NCBI RefSeq assembly: GCF_027923465.1
Contig: NZ_BRLB01000002.1
Location: 186,001-250,000 of the forward strand
Origin: Vallitalea longa
Lineage (GTDB): Bacteria; Bacillota; Clostridia; Lachnospirales; Vallitaleaceae
Length of the DNA: 64,000 nt
Direction: 5' to 3'
The stretch's first letter is position 1. Every line of letters begins with the position of its first letter. Made by a program: the position numbers and the translations under genes. Below are positions 1-8,082 of this stretch, piece by piece. The notes beneath the pieces were generated by a model. That model did no database searches. It saw nothing but the letters and a program-made list of their open reading frames with translations, and was not told the DNA's origin.

Positions 1-373
1 TTGTTGTAGCTATATTATTATCTCTTGATTTTATAACTGAATAGCCAATACCATGTCTAACTTCATAAAAATCGGATTCTTTACACACCGGTTTCCATGT
101 TGCTGACCAATAGTCTTTAGTAGCCTCATCTCTAATGTATATATATTTTCCCCAATCATCTTTGATGGTATCTTGAAAAGTTCTAGTTATCCTATTTTCT
201 GTAGCACTAGTTCTCCATGAAAAGCCACCACCCGTCTGAGAGATTATTGTAGAATAATCACCATTACTAATTGCGTTAGCCCAAGGTTTTGGGGTTTTAG
301 GTGAAGTGATAACATACTCTCTTCCGTCCTCAGTAAAATATCCATATTTATTTTGAAATAACTTTTTTCCCAT
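1..373 (-). CDS. GH94 glycoside phosphorylase, N-terminal part (runs off the window)
   Basis: This is the first 124 codons of a gene cut by the window edge. The start is the ATG at 373, preceded by a strong GGAGG box. The translation begins MGKKLFQNKYGYF and contains YVITSPKTPKPWAN, GGGFSW and YIYIRDEATKDYWS. These match the N-terminal beta-sandwich of GH94 (former GT36) enzymes such as cellobiose, cellodextrin, laminaribiose or 1,2-beta-oligoglucan phosphorylases, which split beta-glucosides with phosphate to give a sugar 1-phosphate. The catalytic (alpha/alpha)6 barrel lies outside the window, so substrate specificity cannot be read. No signal peptide is present, so the enzyme is cytoplasmic and would act on imported oligosaccharides. 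It starts 18 nt after the LacI-type regulator and is probably cotranscribed with it. Confidence 0.85.
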   Translation of the reverse strand, partial: MGKKLFQNKYGYFTEDGREYVITSPKTPKPWANAISNGDYSTIISQTGGGFSWRTSATENRITRTFQDTIKDDWGKYIYIRDEATKDYWSATWKPVCKESDFYEVRHGIGYSVIKSRDNNIATT

Positions 374-391
374 TGTTTACCTCCAAGTTAT

Positions 392-1387
392 CTATTCAAT
401 CTGTTTTTTACATGATTCCCTAATAATTAATTCTGTTTTCATCATTATCGGTTCTTCCTGGAATTGCCCATTCATCGCATTAAAAATTGATTTAGTAGCT
501 AAAATTCCCATTTCATACATAGATTGCCTTACTGTAGTTAAAGATGGATTAACATATTGTGCTAATTCTATATCATCAAATCCAACTATTCCTATATCTT
601 TTCCTACTATAATTTTTGACTCATGAAAAGCTTGCATAGCACCAATTGCCATTTCATCATTAGCAGAAAATAAAGCATCTGGAATTTTATTTTGTAGAAT
701 CATAAGTTTTGCAGCTTTATAACCACCTTCTTTTGTAAAGTTTCCTTGATAATAAAATTGTGGTATATACTCTATTTTGTGATCATTTAATGCATCACAA
801 TAACCTTTAAATCTCTTTTTATCTGCATAACTCAGTGGAAAACCTCCTAAGTAACCTATTTTTTTGTATCCTTGAGAAATGATATATTCTACAGCATCAT
901 ATGATGCGGCAATATTATCTACCATTACACTCATCACATATTTATGTTTTATATGTTGATTTATTAATACTATTGGCATATTTGCATCTGCTGCATTTTT
1001 AATCAGGTCTTCATACATATGATGATCAAATACTATCATTCCATCAGTTCTATTTTCTTTTAGAAATCTAACTGCTGTACTTTTTAGACCTCCTGAAGAA
1101 CTGATACTAACTAAATCATATTCATATGATAAAACTTCTTCTTGTACTCCTTTTATGAATTCTGAATAAAAAGGGCCATGAAGTTCAGACAATATTAGCC
1201 CTATGAGATTTTTCTTTTTTGATTTCAAATTCTTAGCATTACTATCAGGTCTATAATTTAATTTCATCGCTGCTTTTAAAACTTTTTCTTTTTTTTCCGT
1301 ACTCACATACCCAGTATTATTTAGTGCATAAGATACAGTAGATATGGAAACTCCTGCGAGTTTCGCTACATCTTTAATTGTTGCCAT
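392..1387 (-). CDS. LacI-family transcriptional regulator
   Basis: 331 aa, full length for the LacI/GalR family. Residues 1-55 are the DNA-binding headpiece, starting MATIKDVAKLAGVSISTVS with the hinge around LNYRPDSNAKNLKS. The rest is a periplasmic-binding-protein-like sensor domain (LIGLILSELHGPFYSEFIKG near 60-80; GIVGFDDIELAQYVNPSLTTV near 270-290, a very typical LacI signature). The start ATG has AGAAGGGTGA upstream. It sits between the binding-protein gene and the GH94 gene and probably represses this sugar locus through the perfect palindrome at 6631-6650. The effector is unknown but is likely a sugar taken up by the adjacent ABC transporter. A possible own promoter lies at 1422-1450. 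Confidence 0.95.
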   Translation of the reverse strand: MATIKDVAKLAGVSISTVSYALNNTGYVSTEKKEKVLKAAMKLNYRPDSNAKNLKSKKKNLIGLILSELHGPFYSEFIKGVQEEVLSYEYDLVSISSSGGLKSTAVRFLKENRTDGMIVFDHHMYEDLIKNAADANMPIVLINQHIKHKYVMSVMVDNIAASYDAVEYIISQGYKKIGYLGGFPLSYADKKRFKGYCDALNDHKIEYIPQFYYQGNFTKEGGYKAAKLMILQNKIPDALFSANDEMAIGAMQAFHESKIIVGKDIGIVGFDDIELAQYVNPSLTTVRQSMYEMGILATKSIFNAMNGQFQEEPIMMKTELIIRESCKKQIE

Positions 1388-1406
1388 ATAGTTATCACCC
1401 TTCTAA

Positions 1407-1494
1407 TTCTAATTTACTTATATCTTACATTCTTCCAACAAAATAAGCAACACTATGTAATATTATGTAGGAAGAATGTATATATAAATTAGAA
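1407..1494. repeat. Two-part inverted repeat between binding-protein gene and lacI-type gene
   Basis: The 117-nt gap holds the perfect inverted arms TACATTCTTCC (1426-1436) and GGAAGAATGTA (1470-1480). A second outer pair, TTCTAATTT (1407-1415) and AAATTAGAA (1486-1494), lies around them. There is no run of T after either arm, so a simple terminator is unlikely. The inner left arm overlaps a candidate lacI promoter. The pair could be a dyad operator or an RNA long hairpin. Confidence 0.6.
1422..1450 (-). promoter_or_regulatory. Candidate promoter for the LacI-type gene
   Basis: On the minus strand TTGCTT (1450-1445) is followed after 17 nt by TAAGAT (1427-1422), about 35 nt upstream of the regulator start. 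The match to sigma-A consensus is moderate. The spacer contains one arm of the inverted repeat described at 1407-1494. Confidence 0.4.
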
Positions 1495-1504
1495 AAACAC
1501 CTTT

Positions 1505-3148
1505 TTATTTACTATTTGCATATCGTTCATATGCTTGTGTATTTATTTCCATATATTCTTTCAATCCCATTTTATTAAGTGTTTCTATATACTTATTCCA
1601 GCCTCTATCATCAAATTTATATTGTCCAATAATAACTTTGGCTCTTATTTCTTTTACATAATTTAGAATATCTGCTGATAATCCACTTAATTTAGAATTT
1701 TCCTCTGTTGTATATGTTAAATTCGGCCACACTTCTTTTACATGATAAGGTTTTGTTTTTTTAGCTGCTTCTAGAGCTGGTATTGAAGCTTCAGAACCTC
1801 TAAAATATTTTTCCATTGTAATACCTGCCCAGCCAGAAACAGATGGCATATAAAGATTTCTAGCTTGGTCAAGACTCAATCCATCTGGATTATTAGTTAT
1901 TATATCAGTAAACTCATATTTTCCATCTGATGTAACATTATATGTTTCACCTTCAATACCCATATTGAAAAGTCTTGCTCCTTCTTCGCTATACATATAA
2001 TCTAACCATCTCATTGTTGCTTCAGGATATTTATTGCTACTAGTAATAACAGCCATACCAGGTGTTTCAAGTATTGGCATAACACCACTAAACAATTTAT
2101 CTCCCTTTGGTCCTTCAATCACTCCAAGTCCTATATATCCTTCTTGATTAAGTAATACCGGACTAAATCCTGCATAACATCCAAAAATATCATTTGAAGC
2201 ATGCGCAACTACTGTTTTCCATTTCTTAGTAAATATTTCTTGATCTAACAGACCTTCCGTATAAAGTTTATTAAGATATAATATCATATCCCTATATTGC
2301 TCATCTGCAGGTATGAATCTAAGTTCACCATTATCATTCTGATCTATAAATAATTGCCCTTTACCTCTATTGTTCAATCCATATGCTCCTGATAAATCGA
2401 TAATTAACCCACCTATATTCAACCCTGTAAGTGGTATTTCATCTGCTTCATCATTTCCATTAGGATCTTTATCTTTAAAAGCTTTCAAAACATCATAAAG
2501 TTCTTCAGTTGTTGTTGGTTCTTTTAGCCCTAATTTTTTCAACCAATCTTCTCTTATCCAAAATCTTACACCAGTTCGCATTGAAGCAAAATCAGCATCA
2601 ATTACCCTAGGCAAACAATATATTCCTCCATCAGGTGCTGTCAAACCTTTTCTAATTTCAGGATATTCTTCAAACATCTGTTTAATATTCGGAGCATACT
2701 GGTCAATTAAATCATTCAGTTTAAGGAATACCCCTTGCTCAGCACCATAAGTTACAATATCAGAAAGTGTTACTTTCATACGAAAAAATACATCAGGGTA
2801 TTCTCCACTTGCTAATGTTATATTTTTCTTTTCTTTAATTGAAGCCCAAGGAACCATGTTCCATTCAACTCTCATATTAGTCATTTTTTCATATTCCTGC
2901 ATAACCATAGTCTCATTGAATGGTGGTTGCGTAGGTGATTGACTAGCCATAACTTTTAGAGTAATTGGTTCGTTTACTATGGGCATCCCTGACTCATTTA
3001 TCAATTTACTTTCCTTTTGATTATTCCCAACATCTTTTTTTGCAGCTTCTGTTGCTTTTTTGCCACAAGCAGTCAATGAAACTGTACACATGACGATTAT
3101 TAATACTAAAGAAATACTATTTCTTAAAATTTTCCAATTAGGTATCAT
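1505..3148 (-). CDS. ABC transporter extracellular solute-binding lipoprotein (LplA/LipO type)
   Basis: 547 aa. The N-terminus has a hydrophobic signal and the lipobox LTAC with the lipidated Cys at residue 28, so the mature protein is membrane anchored outside the cell. Length and segments such as YEKMTNMRVEWNMVPW, LASGEYPDVF and LDQARNLYMPSVSGWAG fit family 1 binding proteins of the large LplA/LipO type that pair with LplB/LplC permeases in clostridia and paenibacilli. Ligands of this type are usually complex or substituted oligosaccharides. Its gene follows the two permease genes with a 59-nt gap, and the ATG at 3148 has an AAAGGAGAG box. The linked sulfatase and GH94 enzyme suggest a glycan oligosaccharide, which is inference. 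Confidence 0.93.
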   Translation of the reverse strand: MIPNWKILRNSISLVLIIVMCTVSLTACGKKATEAAKKDVGNNQKESKLINESGMPIVNEPITLKVMASQSPTQPPFNETMVMQEYEKMTNMRVEWNMVPWASIKEKKNITLASGEYPDVFFRMKVTLSDIVTYGAEQGVFLKLNDLIDQYAPNIKQMFEEYPEIRKGLTAPDGGIYCLPRVIDADFASMRTGVRFWIREDWLKKLGLKEPTTTEELYDVLKAFKDKDPNGNDEADEIPLTGLNIGGLIIDLSGAYGLNNRGKGQLFIDQNDNGELRFIPADEQYRDMILYLNKLYTEGLLDQEIFTKKWKTVVAHASNDIFGCYAGFSPVLLNQEGYIGLGVIEGPKGDKLFSGVMPILETPGMAVITSSNKYPEATMRWLDYMYSEEGARLFNMGIEGETYNVTSDGKYEFTDIITNNPDGLSLDQARNLYMPSVSGWAGITMEKYFRGSEASIPALEAAKKTKPYHVKEVWPNLTYTTEENSKLSGLSADILNYVKEIRAKVIIGQYKFDDRGWNKYIETLNKMGLKEYMEINTQAYERYANSK

Positions 3149-3207
3149 GAAATACTCTCTCCTTTGTAAATTTCATTATAATCTATAATTTTATAAACAT
3201 GGCGTAC

Positions 3208-4095
3208 TTATCCTTTTAATGCTCCTACCATCACACCTTTTACAAAATGCCTTTGTAAAATTGGATAAATAATTAATACAGGTAAGCTTGCAAATACAAT
3301 GACAGCATATTTTAGGCTCTCTGAAAATAATTGCTGTTGAGCTACTGATTCACTAGTCATATTCATCATATCATTCATCTCATTTTGAATAAGTATGTCT
3401 CTTAAAATTAATTGAAGCGGATGCTTTTCTTTATCAGATAAATATATTAAAGCATTAAAAAATGCATTCCAATGAGCAATTCCATAATATAACACCATAA
3501 CAGCCATAATTGGTTTAGATAATGGTAAGATTATTTTCATTAGAATTTTTATATTGGAGCAACCATCTATCATACTTGCTTCTTGAATTTCCATCGGTAT
3601 GCTGTTCTGAAAAAATGTTCTAACGATAATGACATTATACATAGATATTGCATTAGGTAAAATCATAACCCAGAAATTATTAATTAAACCTAAGTCTTTT
3701 ATAATTAAATAAGTTGGAATCAATCCACCGCTAAAGAACATAGTAAATGTCAATATAGCCATTATGAAATTCCTTCCTCTCATATCTTTTCTAGATAGTG
3801 GATATGCAATCATTATAGTTAAAATAATATTTACTAGCGTACCAATAACTGTGTATATAATAGTATTTTTATATCCCATTAAAATATCTTTGTTCTGTAA
3901 TACCCGCTTATATGCCTCAAGCGTAAATCCCTTTGGTAATAATCTTAATTGACCATTAAGTATAGCTGTAGGGTCACTAATTGAAGCACTTACAACGTAT
4001 ATAAGCGGATATGCTACAATAATTAGAATTATTGTAAGTATAACCACGTTAATTGTATCAAAGATAATATCGCCTTTAGATTTTCTTGCATTCAT
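3208..4095 (-). CDS. Sugar ABC transporter permease, LplC/YtcP (CarB) type
   Basis: 295 aa inner-membrane permease. I chose the ATG at 4095 because GGGGGA lies about 7 nt upstream. A longer reading from 4128 would overlap the preceding gene and has no such box. Several hydrophobic segments are visible (IINVVILTIILIIVAYPLIY near the start; FTMFFSGGLIPTYLIIKDLG mid-protein). The EAA loop that contacts the ATPase is visible as IQEASMIDGCSNIKILMKIILPLSKP. The C-terminus QRHFVKGVMVGALKG is typical of this family. It forms a heterodimer with the product of the gene just upstream. No ATPase gene is in this locus, so a shared MsmX-like ATPase encoded elsewhere probably energises it. Confidence 0.93.
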   Translation of the reverse strand: MNARKSKGDIIFDTINVVILTIILIIVAYPLIYVVSASISDPTAILNGQLRLLPKGFTLEAYKRVLQNKDILMGYKNTIIYTVIGTLVNIILTIMIAYPLSRKDMRGRNFIMAILTFTMFFSGGLIPTYLIIKDLGLINNFWVMILPNAISMYNVIIVRTFFQNSIPMEIQEASMIDGCSNIKILMKIILPLSKPIMAVMVLYYGIAHWNAFFNALIYLSDKEKHPLQLILRDILIQNEMNDMMNMTSESVAQQQLFSESLKYAVIVFASLPVLIIYPILQRHFVKGVMVGALKG

Positions 4096-4108
4096 ATACG
4101 TTCCCCCA

Positions 4109-5059
4109 TTACCACAAGCTAGTTTCACTTACACGTCTTGATATTTTATTAACTGAAATCAACAATATAAAATTAATGATAGAATTAAAAAGTCCAACTG
4201 CTGCCGAAAAACTGTATTGTCCATCTAATATTCCTGCTCTATAAACATATGTTGATATTACATCTGATGCTTCCATATTTAAATCATTCTGCATCAAAAA
4301 TATTTTTTCAAATCCTACTCCCATAATTCTACCTACTGCTAAAATGAGTAAAATAACTACTGTAGGCATAATCCCAGGAATATTAATATGTAATATTCTC
4401 TGAAATCGAGAGGCACCATCAACCATTGCAGCTTCATGTAATTCATAATTAATTCCAGATAAAGCTGCTATATAGATGATTGAACTCCATCCCATTTGTT
4501 TCCATAAATCCGAAAAAACATATGTTGTCTTAAACCATTTCGGTTCAGCCATAAAAAATATAGGTTCTCCTCCAAAGAACTTTATTATTTCATTTATGAT
4601 ACCATTCTGAGGAGAGGCAAAATTAACAACTATCCCTACCAAAACTACAGTGGACAAAAAATGTGGCGCATAAGTAATAGTTTGTACCGTCTTTTTAAAA
4701 TATTTATTATTTACTTCATTAAGCATCAAAGCAAGTATAATCGGAAACGGGAAACATATAAGTAAGTGATAAATACTAATACCGAGTGTATTGCGAATTA
4801 ATCTCCAAAAATAATAGCTACCAAAGAATTTCTGAAAATGTTTGATTCCTACCCATGGACTGCCCCATATTCCTTTGGTTGGTATAAAATCCTTAAAAGC
4901 TAGTTGCACCCCATACATAGGTAAATAATGAAATATAACAAAATATAGTAAGGGAAGAACCATTAATAAATACAAATCGTAATTTTTAAATAAATACTTA
5001 GTATTCTTTTTTTTCTTCTTATGTTTTATTGGAAATTGCTTTCCTAGAGCCAATTTCAT
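4109..5059 (-). CDS. Sugar ABC transporter permease, LplB type
   Basis: 316 aa with a basic N-terminus (KHKKKKKNTK) and about six membrane segments. PLLYFVIFHYLPMYGVQLAFKDF near residues 37-60 is a hallmark of the LplB group, and the EAA motif reads LHEAAMVDGASRFQRILHI. The start has AGGAGGATAG upstream. It is the first permease after the sulfatase (42-nt gap) and is separated by 13 nt from its partner permease. Together with the binding protein it makes the import channel for the oligosaccharide handled by this locus. Confidence 0.94.
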   Translation of the reverse strand: MKLALGKQFPIKHKKKKKNTKYLFKNYDLYLLMVLPLLYFVIFHYLPMYGVQLAFKDFIPTKGIWGSPWVGIKHFQKFFGSYYFWRLIRNTLGISIYHLLICFPFPIILALMLNEVNNKYFKKTVQTITYAPHFLSTVVLVGIVVNFASPQNGIINEIIKFFGGEPIFFMAEPKWFKTTYVFSDLWKQMGWSSIIYIAALSGINYELHEAAMVDGASRFQRILHINIPGIMPTVVILLILAVGRIMGVGFEKIFLMQNDLNMEASDVISTYVYRAGILDGQYSFSAAVGLFNSIINFILLISVNKISRRVSETSLW

Positions 5060-5101
5060 ATTATCTATCCTCCTGTGCCGATTATCGGATAAAAATCTAT
5101 G

Positions 5102-6562
5102 CTATTTGAATTCTTCAGGGTGTCTTTCTTTTAATAAATTAATAGCATAACTACGTCCTGTTTTTTCTAGATGTGGACAATAATTTTTAAGAGCACCTCT
5201 AGCATGGAATGGTCCACCTTCTTTCATGACTGTCCATAAAGGATCAATTTCACAATCCATAGAGTTCATCATATCATCATGCCAGTTATTCATATGATAT
5301 ACTGCTTCCATACAAATATCTTTATTTTCTGTAGCAATATTGTACTGTTCATGAGTATCTTTATCTAGATTAAAGAGCATTTCATTTTCAAACATATGGT
5401 ATCCATCGTGATAAGTTCTCATATATAGCCAGTTCTTAAATCTTAAACTCCTCTGGCATACATGTGCACATTGACTCAATACAAGAAAATCTCGACCACA
5501 ATCTTTACCATCCATTAGAGTAGGTGCATAGCTTTGTCCATCCCAGCTTGGAGCAGGTTCTTTATTAAATAGATCTGCTACAGTAGGAGCAAAATCTAAG
5601 TTATAGTGTAGTCCTTTGTCCACCATTCCCTTTTTGAAATTAGGTCCACTTATAATCATAGGTATCCTACAAGTAGCATAATCTGCTGTTCCATGTTCTC
5701 CATAAATTCCAAGTTCGCCCATATTTTCACCATGATCCGCACTTATTATTATCATGGTATCTTCCAGCACGCCTTCTTCTTCCAATGCATTGAAAACATA
5801 TCCAATATTTTTATCCATGTAACTTATTCCACAATCATAGCCATCCATCATTTTCTTTACATCATTAATATCTAACAACTCACCAGGTTGGCGAGGGAAC
5901 TCAGGATTTGTTTTATTATTATACATATTTATTTCATGAACTGAATGAGGTCCTATCTTCTTTAAATGTTTTGCAAATACTTCCTCATTAATCCAGCTAG
6001 GAATTGGTTCTTGCTCAAATGGATTACCATATTCATCAGGAACTCTATATGGAGTATGAGCATCCCAATAATTAAGATGTAAATACCAGTTGTCATTTTT
6101 GGCATTATCTTTTATCCATTTTAATGCTGTAGGAGTTATATCACTAGCTATTTCATCCCCACGTTTTCCAGTATTGTACATTTCATTAAATCCTGAATAG
6201 AACCACCATGCAGAATGCCTTTCTGCAAATGGACTAATCGATACTGTTCTTAATCCCTGCTGTTTTATGAATGATGGCAAACTTTCAAATCCCATCAAAT
6301 CTCTAAACCTACGTTTATATCCTTGTAATCTCATATCTGCAGCAGTTCCACCATGTCCAACCACTCCAGTATGTATACCATATCTTCCTGACATCAACGC
6401 TGCCCTTGAAGGCAAACAAGGAGCATCAGAGCAATAATAATTATCAAATCTAATTCCCTTATTGCAAATTTCATCAATATTTGGAGAAGTATTTCGTTCA
6501 TATCCATAACAACCTAAATGATCCGGACGCAATGTGTCCAAATCAAGAAAAAGTATTCTCAT
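5102..6562 (-). CDS. Type I sulfatase (formylglycine-dependent)
   Basis: 486 aa, alkaline phosphatase superfamily. The N-terminus carries metal-binding aspartates in LDLDTLRPDHLGCYGY. The sulfatase signature CLPSRAALMSG has Cys49 as the residue converted to formylglycine. Later motifs fit the metal site and substrate cleft (WDAHTPYRVPDEYG near 165-180; IISADHGENMGELG near 275-290). There is no signal peptide, so it should act in the cytoplasm on imported sulfated sugars. It is the first gene after the strong promoter at 6654-6682 and the palindromic operator, with an AGGAGG box 9 nt before the ATG. No sulfatase-maturating enzyme is encoded nearby. The exact sulfate ester position cleaved cannot be told from the sequence. 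Confidence 0.93.
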   Translation of the reverse strand: MRILFLDLDTLRPDHLGCYGYERNTSPNIDEICNKGIRFDNYYCSDAPCLPSRAALMSGRYGIHTGVVGHGGTAADMRLQGYKRRFRDLMGFESLPSFIKQQGLRTVSISPFAERHSAWWFYSGFNEMYNTGKRGDEIASDITPTALKWIKDNAKNDNWYLHLNYWDAHTPYRVPDEYGNPFEQEPIPSWINEEVFAKHLKKIGPHSVHEINMYNNKTNPEFPRQPGELLDINDVKKMMDGYDCGISYMDKNIGYVFNALEEEGVLEDTMIIISADHGENMGELGIYGEHGTADYATCRIPMIISGPNFKKGMVDKGLHYNLDFAPTVADLFNKEPAPSWDGQSYAPTLMDGKDCGRDFLVLSQCAHVCQRSLRFKNWLYMRTYHDGYHMFENEMLFNLDKDTHEQYNIATENKDICMEAVYHMNNWHDDMMNSMDCEIDPLWTVMKEGGPFHARGALKNYCPHLEKTGRSYAINLLKERHPEEFK

Positions 6563-6630
6563 TGCATAATTCCTCCTATTATTTAAAATTTAGTAATTAT
6601 GTTTAATTTTATAATTAGCAAAAACAAATA

Positions 6631-6650
6631 TTATAGAAACGTTTCTATAA
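6631..6650. promoter_or_regulatory. Perfect 20-bp palindrome, probable LacI-family operator
   Basis: TTATAGAAACGTTTCTATAA is a perfect palindrome centred on CG, the architecture of LacI/GalR-family operators. It begins 3 nt downstream of the -10 box of the sulfatase promoter, so a bound repressor would cover the start site. The regulator encoded at 392-1387 in the same locus is the obvious candidate. It deviates from the CcpA cre consensus at the TG and CA ends. Confidence 0.85.
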
Positions 6651-6653
6651 ACC

Positions 6654-6682
6654 ATATTATCACTTATGTTATTAATTGTCAA
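6654..6682 (-). promoter_or_regulatory. Sulfatase-operon promoter
   Basis: On the minus strand TTGACA (6682-6677), a 17-nt spacer and TAATAT (6659-6654) form a near-perfect sigma-A promoter. Transcription would start around 6647, inside the palindromic operator. It would drive the sulfatase, the two permeases and the binding protein. Confidence 0.85.
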
Positions 6683-6959
6683 CATTATAAAAAAGTAAAA
6701 TTACTATAATTAATCTATAGATACTAGTTCTAAAATATATACTTTATCTTAAAACCCACTTATTACATATTAATATTGTATATTTAAAACTCAATTTAAC
6801 TTTGTTTTTTTACATTATGTAGCAACATATAATAATTATTCAAATAGGCAATAGTAAATTTATATAAATTAGTTTTTATTTGCTTTTTTTACCCTATTTA
6901 TTTTATTGAAGAATCAAACAATCGAACATAGAAATAAAATTTTTATTTTTTACATAACA

Positions 6960-6977
6960 TGTTGAATCGTTTCTATA
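6960..6977. promoter_or_regulatory. Imperfect second operator-like site
   Basis: TGTTGAATCGTTTCTATA shares the right half (CGTTTCTATA) with the palindrome at 6631-6650 and about 5 of 8 bases of the left half. It lies about 325 bp upstream, a distance compatible with repressor looping. It also resembles a degenerate CcpA cre site, and I cannot separate the two options. Confidence 0.4.
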
Positions 6978-7012
6978 TACTTTTAGATTATGTCATTTAT
7001 CAAATTTATTAT

Positions 7013-7057
7013 GCAAAAAAATAAAGCGCTATATTATAATAACATAGCACCTTATCT
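7013..7057 (-). terminator. Terminator of the MBL-fold hydrolase gene
   Basis: Read on minus, just after the stop at 7069, AGGTGCTATG and a complementary CATAGCGCTT-like arm form a hairpin with an AT loop. It is followed by TTTATTTTTTT. Confidence 0.75.
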
Positions 7058-7068
7058 ATAAATTGATA

Positions 7069-7902
7069 TTAAGCTTCTACTTCCATTCCATCATAAGCCA
7101 TTATTAATCCTTTTTTCTTGAATATGTCTTTGTCCCTATCATAAACAACAAGACCGTTATGTGAAAAATGTTGAGAAATTACTATGGTTTTATCATCTAT
7201 CGCTTTGTTTTCTCTTAGAATATGTACAATCTGTTCATTATCTTTCAAACACATATGAGTTGAATTTTCGTTGGTTTCACCAAAACCACATGTACAATCA
7301 AGAATAACCAAATCGAAATAGAGTTTTGTTATATGGTCAATAACCTCATCAAAATAATAACCTGAATCTAGTCCATATAACATTCTTTTACCATCATGTT
7401 CTATTATATATATCAGGCACTCTTCATCTTCATACATAGTTCTATGTTTAGCAGGTAATGGTGTGATTCTATAATCTTCTATAGAAAATGTTTTGAAAGG
7501 TTCAGCCCTATTTAATGTAAAATGTTCATCAATATTCCCTGAAAAATCCTCAAACTGATCTAATATGTCTAAACAAGATTGGTTAGCATAGATATTCAGT
7601 TTTGGATTACCTTCATTCCTGTAACCAGGTAATTTGAATTCCAGATCATAATAATTGAAATGGTCACTATGGGAATGTGTAATCAACAAATATTCCAATC
7701 TTGAATAATCTATTCCATATGTATGAGCACAATGCATTGCATCATTAGTGAAATCAATGACTATTTTATCATCAATAATGATACTTGAACGTTTTCTGAT
7801 ATTTTTTCCCCCGAGTCTTTTGGATTCCATGCATATGGGACAATTACAAAATAATGCAGGTATGCCTTCAGCAGCTGCTGTTCCTAAAAATTTTACTTTC
7901 AT
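7069..7902 (-). CDS. MBL-fold metallo-hydrolase, PhnP-like phosphodiesterase
   Basis: 277 aa metallo-beta-lactamase fold. The opening MKVKFLGTAAAEGIPALFCNCPIC, with a CNC..C cluster, resembles the zinc-knuckle start of PhnP and its relatives. The metal-binding motif is THSHSDHF (residues about 75-82), with further ligands in LPAKH, GLDSGYY and a late SQHFSHNG. PhnP hydrolyses cyclic phosphate esters such as 5-phosphoribosyl 1,2-cyclic phosphate. No phosphonate genes are nearby, so the true substrate here is open. It has its own promoter (7953-7981) and terminator, although it lies just downstream of the GH30 gene. An AGGAGG-like box (TGGAGGTAAAA) precedes the ATG. Confidence 0.8.
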   Translation of the reverse strand: MKVKFLGTAAAEGIPALFCNCPICMESKRLGGKNIRKRSSIIIDDKIVIDFTNDAMHCAHTYGIDYSRLEYLLITHSHSDHFNYYDLEFKLPGYRNEGNPKLNIYANQSCLDILDQFEDFSGNIDEHFTLNRAEPFKTFSIEDYRITPLPAKHRTMYEDEECLIYIIEHDGKRMLYGLDSGYYFDEVIDHITKLYFDLVILDCTCGFGETNENSTHMCLKDNEQIVHILRENKAIDDKTIVISQHFSHNGLVVYDRDKDIFKKKGLIMAYDGMEVEA

Positions 7903-7952
7903 ATATTTTTACCTCCATGTAATAATATTAGTTATTAAATCATGATAGCTTC

Positions 7953-7981
7953 AATATACTCTCTCAGGCAAATTATGTCAA
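7953..7981 (-). promoter_or_regulatory. Promoter of the MBL-fold hydrolase gene
   Basis: Minus strand: TTGACA (7981-7976), 17-nt spacer, TATATT (7958-7953), about 50 nt upstream of the ATG at 7902. This is a near-consensus sigma-A promoter and shows that the gene can be expressed independently of the upstream carbohydrate operon. Confidence 0.75.
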
Positions 7982-8082
7982 TATATATCATATCATTATA
8001 TGTATACATACCTATATTATTTTGTATTAAAACTCATTCTTTAACATAGTTTTAAAAATATTGATTATTAGTGGATAGATTA

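Larger units (their letters stand above)
6563..7068. other. 506-bp intergenic regulatory region
   Basis: No open reading frame with a ribosome binding site is seen here. From high to low coordinate it holds the terminator of the MBL-hydrolase gene (about 7013-7057), an imperfect operator-like site at 6960-6977, an AT-rich stretch with no recognisable feature (about 6700-6955), and the sulfatase promoter plus palindromic operator (6631-6682). A leader of about 70-85 nt then precedes the sulfatase start. Confidence 0.7.

Noticed and set aside
6631-6650. Reading the palindrome as a CcpA cre site
   Set aside because: The CG-centred core fits, but the ends are TA/TA with no TG...CA. Position on the start site and a local LacI-type gene favour a specific operator.
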